DNA of 25,486 nt from a virus, in the IMG/VR virus record IMGVR_UViG_3300003702_000433, positions 1 to 25,486 of that record. One strand, 5' to 3'. Positions within the stretch are counted from its first letter, which is position 1; each line of letters starts with the position of its first letter. The translations under genes were made by a program, and so were the position numbers. The notes below the pieces were generated by a model. The model searched no databases, was not told the DNA's origin, and worked only from the letters and a program-made list of their open reading frames with translations. This document shows positions 14,252 through 20,654 of this stretch, in pieces.

Positions 14252-14566
14252 ATTGAAAGAACTTACGCTGTTCTCACAACAACAGAAGTGAAATCGCAAT
14301 ACAAGATAGGAGCTAAAAGCGAGAAAGAGGCAAAAAGGATTGCTAATGATATTCAGTCTAATCGACTATCGACAGCGAAACTTGAAAACGATATTGCTTT
14401 TACAAGAAAAACAATAACCAAAGTAATTTCTACCGAAAAGTTTTGTCCTGTTTGTGGAAAATCTTTTCAAAATATGACTCAAGGAAAGACTGCGATATAT
14501 TGTACTTCTGCTTGTAGAGATACAGATTACAGAAGTAGAAAGATTCCTTTAACGAATCGAGGATAA
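14249..14566 (+). CDS. Early protein with C-terminal zinc-finger-like motif
   Basis: The gene codes 105 residues. The N-terminal half (MIERTYAVLTTTEVKSQYKI and the helix EKEAKRIANDI) looks like a small alpha/beta domain. The C-terminal part has four cysteines in CPVCGKSF (C66, C69) and YCTSACRDTDYR (C85, C89), the arrangement of short treble-clef zinc fingers found in many phage and bacterial DNA-binding proteins. It ends LTNRG, identical to the end of the 180-residue protein, because both ends lie in the junction repeat. Function unknown. Confidence 0.72.
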   Translation: MIERTYAVLTTTEVKSQYKIGAKSEKEAKRIANDIQSNRLSTAKLENDIAFTRKTITKVISTEKFCPVCGKSFQNMTQGKTAIYCTSACRDTDYRSRKIPLTNRG

Positions 14567-14573
14567 AACAATG
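14549..14573 (+). repeat. Gene-junction repeat, copy 3
   Basis: It begins TTAACGAATCGAGG and ends at the ATG of the 79-residue gene. It again encodes LTNRG and the stop of the preceding gene. It differs from copy 2 at two positions. A more distant relative (CGAGGAGC plus A-run plus ATG) lies at 17051-17067 before another gene. Confidence 0.88.
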
Positions 14574-14810
14574 CGATTATCAACACCATCAAATGAGTAT
14601 ATAACGCTCAATATTGCTTACAGCAACAAGAAGTGTGTCATACCGAAACGTGGTATTATCAGATACAATCAAGGTCTCGAAGGGTTTACACGAGTCGAAG
14701 TCGCTTATGCGAACGGAGACATCAAAAGATACTTAGTAAGAGAGTCGTTAGATGAAATTCAACACGACATAACATCGCGTTTAGCGTGGGAGCTTTCAAA
14801 TGACAGGTAA
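14571..14810 (+). CDS. Hypothetical early protein
   Basis: This 79-residue protein (MRLSTPSNEYITLNIAYSNK) has several probable beta strands (KRGIIRYNQG, FTRVEVAYANGDIKRYLV) and a C-terminal helix. The start follows GAGG in junction repeat 3. It overlaps the exonuclease gene by 11 bases, so the two are probably translated together. A partner role in recombination could be imagined from that coupling, but no motif supports it. Confidence 0.68.
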   Translation: MRLSTPSNEYITLNIAYSNKKCVIPKRGIIRYNQGLEGFTRVEVAYANGDIKRYLVRESLDEIQHDITSRLAWELSNDR

Positions 14811-15765
14811 AAAAACTCCTGACGATCAGATGTCTGGTTCAATTTTAGCTAGATTTTCACCTGATTTTCCTTACGGACAAACAATCAATGATGCGTTAGA
14901 TCGCTGCATCAGAGCGCGAAAAGGCGAAAACGTGAGAAACGATTTTCAGTCATCAATTATGCGTATGGGTGATGTATTAGAAAACCCTGTGCTTGTTGAG
15001 TGCTGCACAAGACTTAATCTTTCAAACGCAAGGTTGGATATTGAGAAACCCCTCACTCATCCATCCTTGCGGATGAATGGCAGTCCTGATGGTGTTGCGA
15101 CAGCAGGTGTTGATAAACCAATCGTTGTCGGAACTGATGCAGAAAAAGGAATCTATACGTTAAACGATACATATTTATATCTTCAAGGCGATGGAATTCT
15201 TGAGTGCAAAGTAACAAGAGACTGGGCAGATGATGTCTTGCCTAACTGGCGCGGCAAATGGCAAGCGATGGCGTATGCAGAAATGCTAGGTCTTTCATGG
15301 TGTGCAGTCGTTGTTTTGTATCAGTCAACAGACTTGAGAATCTTTGTCTTTGAGCGTGATCTTGAATGGGTCAAATGGTTTGAAAAAACTGTCATTGATT
15401 TTGAGCGCAGAATTGTCGAAGAAGATTATTATAATCCTGCTAATTCTGTTGACTGCAACACAATCTGGCCAACAATAGAATACGATGAATTGATAGAGCT
15501 TGATGACGAGCTGATCTTGTTTTTTGAAGAAATCAAAGCTGCTAAAGACGTTATCAAAGAAAAGAAACAGACTATTGATGATTGTGAGACAGTCATTAAG
15601 TCGCATATGAAAGAAAACAAACACGCAACTTGCGGTAACTTTAGAGCAACATGGGGTAGTCGCACATATAAAGCAAAACCTGAGCGTATTGTTCCTGCGA
15701 AAGAGTCTTATACGATTAGATCAAAAGTTGTATCAATCAAGGAGTTTGATAATGAATCAGTTTGA
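14800..15765 (+). CDS. YqaJ-type viral recombinase exonuclease
   Basis: This 321-residue protein has the lambda-exonuclease/YqaJ PD-(D/E)XK core. E61 lies in GDVLENP, D97 in NGSPDG, E135-x-K137 in ILECKVT and Q155 in KWQAMAYAEMLG. A C-terminal helical region follows (KAAKDVIKEKKQTIDDCETV), as in many phage YqaJ proteins. Such exonucleases resect DNA ends to expose 3' strands for single-strand annealing. The usual partner annealase (RecT, Erf or Redbeta) is not recognisable next to it; the SSB-like protein is on the other strand. All catalytic residues are present. The start overlaps the previous gene by 11 bases. Confidence 0.85.
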   Translation: MTGKKTPDDQMSGSILARFSPDFPYGQTINDALDRCIRARKGENVRNDFQSSIMRMGDVLENPVLVECCTRLNLSNARLDIEKPLTHPSLRMNGSPDGVATAGVDKPIVVGTDAEKGIYTLNDTYLYLQGDGILECKVTRDWADDVLPNWRGKWQAMAYAEMLGLSWCAVVVLYQSTDLRIFVFERDLEWVKWFEKTVIDFERRIVEEDYYNPANSVDCNTIWPTIEYDELIELDDELILFFEEIKAAKDVIKEKKQTIDDCETVIKSHMKENKHATCGNFRATWGSRTYKAKPERIVPAKESYTIRSKVVSIKEFDNESV

Positions 15766-16006
15766 AGAAAAGTATTTTGGCAAAGTAGTGTTCAACAGAA
15801 GAAAAAGAGCTGTTGAGACACATAAAGCAATACTTGAGTATTGCAAAGATCATGGTCATACACCGACTCGACAAGCGTTAGCAGACAGCATGGGTTTAAC
15901 GACAGGTGGAATTAACAAGCGATTAGTTACATTAAAAGAGTTTGAGTTAATCAGCTTTGATGAAAAGAATGGACAAATGATAGTTTCAAAGAGTGGTCTA
16001 GTTTAA
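15752..16006 (+). CDS. Winged-helix regulator, LexA-N-like
   Basis: Starting at ATG 15752, after an AAGGAG Shine-Dalgarno, the protein has 84 residues; an earlier ATG at 15689 lies deep in the exonuclease gene and is less likely. Residues 18-62 (THKAILEYCKDHGHTPTRQA, then LADSMGLTTGGINKRLVTLK) match the winged helix-turn-helix of LexA-like and MarR-like regulators, with a final wing (GQMIVSKSG). It lacks the peptidase domain of LexA or CI. It overlaps the exonuclease by 14 bases and lies two genes before integrase, so it is the best candidate for a lysogeny regulator. Confidence 0.7.
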   Translation: MNQFEEKYFGKVVFNRRKRAVETHKAILEYCKDHGHTPTRQALADSMGLTTGGINKRLVTLKEFELISFDEKNGQMIVSKSGLV

Positions 16007-16185
16007 TGACAGCAAAGAAAGAGACCTATTCAACTCGTAAGGCATGGGGATTTGGTACAGCAAAAAACTCAGAGGCAAAACATTTTGAAATCATCGCCAA
16101 CAGCTTGCGTAAAGAGAACAAGAAACAGAGAAAGCAGATAAAGAAACTAGAACAAACAATAGAGTCTCTTATGGAGGAAAAATAA
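16006..16185 (+). CDS. Small basic coiled-coil protein before integrase
   Basis: The ORF codes 59 residues: MTAKKETYSTRKAWGFGTAK, then a long basic helix (SLRKENKKQRKQIKKLEQ) with heptad-like spacing. Both ends are coupled through TAATG junctions, with the regulator at 16006 and integrase at 16185. Its charge and size recall excisionase-like or DNA-bending accessory proteins, but there is no helix-turn-helix, so this is only a suggestion. Confidence 0.65.
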   Translation: MTAKKETYSTRKAWGFGTAKNSEAKHFEIIANSLRKENKKQRKQIKKLEQTIESLMEEK

Positions 16186-17072
16186 TGGCTAAACACACTT
16201 ATATATTGAACGATATGTTTAAAGACAACGGATTATACGTTGCTAAATTAAAGCGAGACAATAGAAAAACAATCAAGCAAATAAGGTCTTTCTACGTCAA
16301 CAACATACAAAAAGAGCTTGGGCATAAAAAAATAGACAAGATTAAAAGAGTTGATGTGTTGAATCTTTTTAATGATATTACAGACAAAGGAACTCGTTAC
16401 AAAGCAAACAGAGTCATTAAGATTTTGAGTGCTGTTTTCAATGTAGCTATTAAGCACGAACTGATAACGTATAATGTTTGTTTGCAGTTTGAGAAAAACG
16501 CTGAGATAGAACGCAAAAGATATTGCAGCAAAGAAGAATTGCAGCGTATCTTTAAAGTGTTGCAAGACAAAGAAAACAACCACAAAAACAATAAACCATC
16601 AATCGCTTTCATTAAGCTGCTGATATATACAGGTGCAAGGAAGTCAGAGATCGCTAAAGCGAAGTGGACTGACTTGCAAGGTGACACTATCGTTCTTGAA
16701 GAACACAAAACAGATGACAAAGATGATGCTCGTAAAATTTTCCTTGATGACAACGCTCTTGATATTATCAATAATCTTGAGCGCAAAGGCAGCAAGATCG
16801 TTAATGTTACCTACATTGATAATTTCTGGAAAAGTGTCAGAGAAAAAGCAGACTGCAAAGATTTGAGACTGCATGACTTGAGACACAATTTCGCCAGTTA
16901 CGCATACAACAATGGCTTGACTCTTGCAGAAATAAGTACGTTGTTAGGTCATAAAAGTTTACAGTCAACAAAGAGATATTCACATGAATCAAGGGAAACA
17001 ACCCGCAAGAACGTCAATATCGTTGGCAACGAAATTTCTAAATCAATAAACGAGGAGCAAAAAAATGGCTGA
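16185..17072 (+). CDS. int: Tyrosine integrase
   Basis: This 295-residue tyrosine recombinase has a complete catalytic set. R152 lies in TGARKSEI, K175 in EEHKTDD, H230-x-x-R233 in LHDLRHNF, H256 in LLGHKS and the nucleophile Y265 in KRYSH. Residues about 15-105 form the SAM-like core-binding domain. The protein starts almost directly with that domain, so the arm-type-site-binding domain of typical phage integrases is short or absent. It should integrate phage DNA at an att site and shows a temperate lifestyle or recent prophage ancestry. GGAGG lies 10 bases before the ATG. No tRNA-derived att core was recognised nearby. Confidence 0.9.
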   Translation: MAKHTYILNDMFKDNGLYVAKLKRDNRKTIKQIRSFYVNNIQKELGHKKIDKIKRVDVLNLFNDITDKGTRYKANRVIKILSAVFNVAIKHELITYNVCLQFEKNAEIERKRYCSKEELQRIFKVLQDKENNHKNNKPSIAFIKLLIYTGARKSEIAKAKWTDLQGDTIVLEEHKTDDKDDARKIFLDDNALDIINNLERKGSKIVNVTYIDNFWKSVREKADCKDLRLHDLRHNFASYAYNNGLTLAEISTLLGHKSLQSTKRYSHESRETTRKNVNIVGNEISKSINEEQKNG

Positions 17073-17355
17073 TGAAGTTAAGACCGAAGAAGTAGAACAG
17101 AAACCTTTTGAGTGGACAAGTAATGGGGATCAGTTCTCTGAATCGCCTGATGCTTTTAGCGACCAGTTAAAAGAGGATATTAATAATATCAGTGCAATAG
17201 AAAATCTGTTGGCTGAAATGGACAACAAACACTTTAACGATCCTTTGCGGGTTGCTTATGTGGTCAGCAAAGCTCTGTTGCAAAGACATATTGCACCGGC
17301 AATCAAAGAGTTTGAAACGAAAAAGAACAAGATTGCATCAAAAGTCGTTCAGTAG
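17065..17355 (+). CDS. Hypothetical acidic protein after integrase
   Basis: This 96-residue protein (MADEVKTEEVEQKPFEWTSN) is acidic at the N-terminus and helical further on (KHFNDPLRVAYVVSKALLQR). The gene overlaps the integrase end by 8 bases and is preceded by CGAGGAG, a diverged relative of the gene-junction repeats. It is followed immediately by a GTG-started short ORF. No family recognised. Confidence 0.68.
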   Translation: MADEVKTEEVEQKPFEWTSNGDQFSESPDAFSDQLKEDINNISAIENLLAEMDNKHFNDPLRVAYVVSKALLQRHIAPAIKEFETKKNKIASKVVQ

Positions 17356-17435
17356 TGAAAAGTAAAGCGTATTACCCCGGTGACATACAAAGTGTTGATG
17401 AATTTCGCAAAGAGTTTGGACGAAAAAAACAATGA
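17355..17435 (+). CDS. Short GTG-started ORF (KSKAYY type)
   Basis: GTG at 17355 overlaps the preceding TAG by one base and reads (M)KSKAYYPGDIQSVDEFRK, then EFGRKKQ, to a TGA that overlaps the next ATG (17432) by 4 bases. The 26-residue product and both couplings suggest it is translated. Its first codons are repeated exactly after the next gene (see 17684-17702). Function unknown. Confidence 0.5.
   Translation: MKSKAYYPGDIQSVDEFRKEFGRKKQ
17357..17375 (+). repeat. 19-bp direct repeat, copy A
   Basis: The sequence gaaaagtaaagcgtattac occurs here, spanning the start of the 26-residue ORF, and again at 17684-17702, 327 bases away. Confidence 0.95.
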
Positions 17436-17692
17436 AAGACAGCGAGTTTTTTGTTGATGAGCTTATCCATGAGCGCGGTCTGCGTTATGGACATCCAGCT
17501 CGATTTTTCAGACAGCTTTCAAAAGCCTGGTCAGGTGTTGCTGATATAGATTTAAGCCCGCAACAATGTGTCGTAATGATGTTGCTGTTCAAAAATATTC
17601 GTCTATATAATAATCCTGACGATGATGACACTCAAAAAGACAGCAAGGGTTATCTGAAAATACTTGAAATAATCAACGAATTTGAAAAGTAA
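17432..17692 (+). CDS. DUF6378-like phage protein
   Basis: The gene codes 86 residues. The pattern HERGLRYGHPARFFRQLSKAW (about 13-33), then LSPQQCVVMMLLFKNIRLYN (42-61) and KDSKGYLKI (69-77), matches a common small phage family annotated DUF6378, which shares its overall plan with MazG-like helical proteins. Those proteins are often encoded among phage nucleotide and replication genes, but no activity is established for this one. Start ATG 17432 overlaps the previous TGA. The last codons and stop are within direct-repeat copy B. Confidence 0.72.
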   Translation: MKDSEFFVDELIHERGLRYGHPARFFRQLSKAWSGVADIDLSPQQCVVMMLLFKNIRLYNNPDDDDTQKDSKGYLKILEIINEFEK

Positions 17693-17702
17693 AGCGTATT
17701 AC
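17684..17702 (+). repeat. 19-bp direct repeat, copy B
   Basis: An exact copy of 17357-17375 overlaps the stop of the DUF6378-like gene. In the equivalent frame it again reads KSKAYY, but a TGA follows after five more codons (FILAN), so it looks like the remnant of a duplicated start of the 26-residue ORF. Confidence 0.95.
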
Positions 17703-17743
17703 TTCATACTTGCTAATTGAGTTAATTATCACTCACCTACACC

Positions 17744-17875
17744 ATGTTAAACCTCGCTGTGCAGAAGAACGATTATATTATTTCATTGGAAGAACAACTT
17801 GACCATTACCGGAAAGGGTATCGGTTGCTGTTGGCCTATTTAATCTTTGATGTGATCTTTAAGTTCTTTGTCTAG
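17744..17875 (+). CDS. Possible small membrane ORF at convergent junction
   Basis: The ORF codes 43 residues (MLNLAVQKNDYIISLEEQLD to a hydrophobic end LLLAYLIFDVIFKFFV). The C-terminal segment could span a membrane. It overlaps the end of the oppositely transcribed 17859-18047 gene by 17 bases. There is no clear Shine-Dalgarno, so it is tentative. If unreal, 17693-17858 is an empty convergent junction with no obvious bidirectional terminator. Confidence 0.35.
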   Translation: MLNLAVQKNDYIISLEEQLDHYRKGYRLLLAYLIFDVIFKFFV

Positions 17876-18047
17876 GTATTGACACATACGCCTCATTGAC
17901 TTTCTTTGTTGTTTTATCATCAGCAACATATCTGCCTTTCTTGTTTCTTGCGCGTACTAATACTGTCGTATTGATAAAGCGATCTCTGAATGTTTCGCTT
18001 AGTCCTAGATACCAATAATTTCTTTTTACTTCTTCCAACTTATTCAC
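17859..18047 (-). CDS. Hypothetical protein, last gene of right-hand minus block
   Basis: From GTG 18047 it codes 62 residues ((M)NKLEEVKRNYWYLGLSETF and on to VNEAYVSIPRQRT), basic overall. The GTG sits directly on the AAGGGG sequence, leaving no spacer. The TTG at 18038 is better placed after GGGGG (18046-18050) and may be the true start, giving 59 residues. It is the final leftward gene before the convergent plus-strand unit. Family not recognised. Confidence 0.6.
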   Translation of the reverse strand: MNKLEEVKRNYWYLGLSETFRDRFINTTVLVRARNKKGRYVADDKTTKKVNEAYVSIPRQRT

Positions 18048-18081
18048 CCCCTTGTTCTTGATATTGCTTTAAGTTTTTCAT
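18040..18081 (-). CDS. Possible 13-residue coupling ORF
   Basis: ATG 18081 overlaps the preceding TGA as ATGA and reads MKNLKQYQEQGGE. It ends two bases before the candidate TTG start (18038) of the next gene. It may be only a translational bridge that carries ribosomes to the next Shine-Dalgarno (GGGGG). Very short, hence tentative. Confidence 0.3.
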   Translation of the reverse strand: MKNLKQYQEQGGE

Positions 18082-18287
18082 TTGGTCTTGTTTGACTTCT
18101 TCAAAGACGGAAATTTGGCAAATACTTTTTTCCTTATTCTTGACAGCTCTGATGAAGTTGCAAATTGTGCGCCTCTAGCCAAAGCGTTTCTTGCATGGGA
18201 TATATCCTGGATTGGATAACGTCTGCCAGGAAGTGCAAAGTTCTTACCGCTTATCATCTTTCTGCCTCTCGTTGTTAGTTTTGCCAT
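18078..18287 (-). CDS. Small phage protein (FALPGRRYPI motif)
   Basis: This 69-residue basic protein contains KNFALPGRRYPIQDISHARN (residues 15-34), followed by ALARG and a helical basic end. Short proteins or domains with the F-A-L-P-G-x-R-x-Y-P-I-x-D...HA-R-N-A-L-A-R pattern are common in tailed phages and also occur attached to capsid- or portal-related proteins. Function unknown. The ATG follows the preceding stop by 7 bases. Confidence 0.75.
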   Translation of the reverse strand: MAKLTTRGRKMISGKNFALPGRRYPIQDISHARNALARGAQFATSSELSRIRKKVFAKFPSLKKSNKTK

Positions 18288-18294
18288 TTTCTTA

Positions 18295-20652
18295 TTAATA
18301 GGGTGGTGCTGTTGGTGTATTTAATTGACGAATTAAATCTACTGTTCCAGCACCTATTGAGCCAGGAACAGGACCCAAAGGCTGGGCTATAGTGCCTGGT
18401 TGTGCATCAATAGCAGCTTTTATTTGACTCGCTCTATGTAGTTCTCTTATGCTTTTTGTTCCTTGGCTTAAAAATGGCAACGCTGCGAGCCAAGGTTTTA
18501 AATCTTTTATGCCTAAAACAACAACTAGATTTCTGAATAAGTCTTTGAGTGCATTGAGTGTTGCTGGTGCTGTATTCGATGCGTTTATTTGAGTATTGAG
18601 CGTTCTGTTTGCGACTCTAGCAAACTGATTCAATAATGCTTGTTCTTCTGATGAATACAAAGCACTCATCAATGGCTGATTTTCGCGTAAAGTTTTATTA
18701 ACATTTTTTAACAACGCTGCACCGCTGATACTTGTTCCTTGTGGGTTTAGGCTTGCGTTAACGATTTTTAAATAAATTTCTTGTCTTAAACTACCCCATG
18801 CTGCTGGCGTTAGATGTTTTTTCATTTTTAATAAATCTCTTTGTAAATTTACTTTTGACAAGAAACCAAGATTGCTTGAATTAAAAATGTAATTTGATGC
18901 ACTTTCTGGAGAAACCTTAAACTCAACTATTGATGTGTTTTTAGGATTAACTTGCGTGAGTCTGTCCATTAGGTTTCCAGACTCCCAAGTTGATTTGTAA
19001 TCTTTCCATCCTTTTATTGCGTTTTTCCATGATTCTATAACAGCAGAGTTTCCCTTTAGCAACGCTGTATCAAGCAAGACATTAATTTTATTGTCGAGTT
19101 CTTTTTTTATGACTTTTAATGCAGCAGAAACAGGATCGCCTTTTCCAGTTCCAATTCTACCTGTAATGCTTGATCTATAGTCAAATATTTCTTTTATTGG
19201 AACATTTGTGCCCTTAGTCTCAAATAACGCGAGTTGCTTGAGATAGCTGTCAACTAGAGCAAGTTCTTTGTTTGCTGCTCCACCAATAGTAAGAGCGTGA
19301 TCGCGTGAAACTAAATCTCTTACTTTTTGGCTGAATCCTGAAAAAACACCCGCAGGAAGAACAGATCCCTCTTGAGCTGCTAATTCTCTTACATCTTTAT
19401 ATGCTTGGTTTGCCTCTCTGCTGGCTTTGTCGCGCCCTGCTTTTATTTCAGCTTGGACTATTTCTCCTGATTGTCCTTTAGTAATCACAGGGCTTTTACC
19501 TGCTATTTGCTCTGCAATAGCAGCCCTGTTTTGATCTATTGCTCGTTGTTGAGCAACTCTAGCTTGCGTGATAATTGTTTCTGCTTGGTCACCATAGACT
19601 CCTTTTCTTGCTAAATCTTCTCGCAGTTGGATTTTTGGCCTGCCTGAAAGAGTGCCTCTCGTTTGTGGAACAGGAACAGGAAGTGATTGTGCCTCTGCGT
19701 AGGCAGCTGCCTCCTCTGGTTTTGGTTGTAAATCGCTTGGCTTTATAAACTCATTTCTCAATCTGGCTTTGAACTCTTTGGTCATTGCTTTCCACTCAAC
19801 GCCAAGTTGTTTTAAAATTTGTTGTCCTTGGGCGGTAAGCTCTCCTGTTGATGAGAAAATTGAATCATCTGCTCCACCTGTCCTGGAATACTTGCCTAGT
19901 TTTATTTGTGTGTTTTTTAGTGCCGCAGCAAGACTTGGTATAGCTGAAAAAAGAACATCGCCAGCACCTTGAAATGCTGCTGTTGCTAAACCTGTTCCAA
20001 CTGCTTTGGGTAAACTTATGCCTAAATCTCTATCTAAAAGCCCTAGAGAGGATAAAGTTCCTTTTTGTTCGCCTCCTGTAAGTGTTGAAATAAGGTCTTG
20101 TCCTGCACTTAATAAGCCGCCTGTTGCCCCTGCTTTGAGTATATTTTTGCCGATTCCGGATCCTGGCGCACCAAGTTTTAAACCTCTGCCAATTCCCATA
20201 AAACTCAATATAGTGCCGACTGCGCTGAGTGTGTCTTGCGTACTCCAGCCTGGCTTGTTTATGTAATACTCTTTGCCACCGATAACGACTGTTGTGTTTC
20301 CGTACTTATCTTCTTTGAACTGTGCATCAGGAATATTGTTTTTAATTATGTTTTTGCCAACCTCGCCATGACCACCGGTTGCCAAAAGACCCGCTGATGC
20401 TTTAAATCCGCCTTTGCCCAATGACCTAAGACCACCTACTTCTGGTGCTGCACCTACCTCTCCGATAGTTGGGTCATGTCTGCCTTCTGCTGTAAATGCA
20501 CCTTTGATTTTCGCGCCTGTCGCTGTCCATGAATCAGCTCTAGCCCAGTTGGTATTGTCTTGTGGGTCGCCTCCTCTGAATACAAACTCTCCTGTTTCAA
20601 AGGTGTATTTTTTTCCAACTGCGGGTGGGTTTTGTTCGTTCCATATTGCCAT
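18295..20652 (-). CDS. Large internal virion / DNA-ejection-type protein
   Basis: This 785-residue protein is the largest in the window. Residues 1-110 are a Gly/Asp/Trp-rich N-terminus (GEFVFRGGDPQDNTNWARAD). Several Gly/Ala-rich hydrophobic stretches follow (about 165-190, KAGATGGLLSAGQDLI; about 215-245, GTGLATAAFQGAGDVLFSAI), then a long helical region to about 740. Helical bulk plus small-residue membrane-active patches is typical of podovirus ejection proteins, which are packed in the virion and cross the host envelope to make a DNA channel. The order gp10-like, 266, 515, 785 residues supports that role. No catalytic motif was seen. Homology is inferred by context. Confidence 0.65.
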   Translation of the reverse strand: MAIWNEQNPPAVGKKYTFETGEFVFRGGDPQDNTNWARADSWTATGAKIKGAFTAEGRHDPTIGEVGAAPEVGGLRSLGKGGFKASAGLLATGGHGEVGKNIIKNNIPDAQFKEDKYGNTTVVIGGKEYYINKPGWSTQDTLSAVGTILSFMGIGRGLKLGAPGSGIGKNILKAGATGGLLSAGQDLISTLTGGEQKGTLSSLGLLDRDLGISLPKAVGTGLATAAFQGAGDVLFSAIPSLAAALKNTQIKLGKYSRTGGADDSIFSSTGELTAQGQQILKQLGVEWKAMTKEFKARLRNEFIKPSDLQPKPEEAAAYAEAQSLPVPVPQTRGTLSGRPKIQLREDLARKGVYGDQAETIITQARVAQQRAIDQNRAAIAEQIAGKSPVITKGQSGEIVQAEIKAGRDKASREANQAYKDVRELAAQEGSVLPAGVFSGFSQKVRDLVSRDHALTIGGAANKELALVDSYLKQLALFETKGTNVPIKEIFDYRSSITGRIGTGKGDPVSAALKVIKKELDNKINVLLDTALLKGNSAVIESWKNAIKGWKDYKSTWESGNLMDRLTQVNPKNTSIVEFKVSPESASNYIFNSSNLGFLSKVNLQRDLLKMKKHLTPAAWGSLRQEIYLKIVNASLNPQGTSISGAALLKNVNKTLRENQPLMSALYSSEEQALLNQFARVANRTLNTQINASNTAPATLNALKDLFRNLVVVLGIKDLKPWLAALPFLSQGTKSIRELHRASQIKAAIDAQPGTIAQPLGPVPGSIGAGTVDLIRQLNTPTAPPY

Positions 20653-20654
20653 TT

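Noticed and set aside
15689-15751. Upstream ATG extension of the winged-helix gene
   Set aside because: The added 21 residues lie fully inside the exonuclease reading frame and the AAGGAG Shine-Dalgarno points to ATG 15752.
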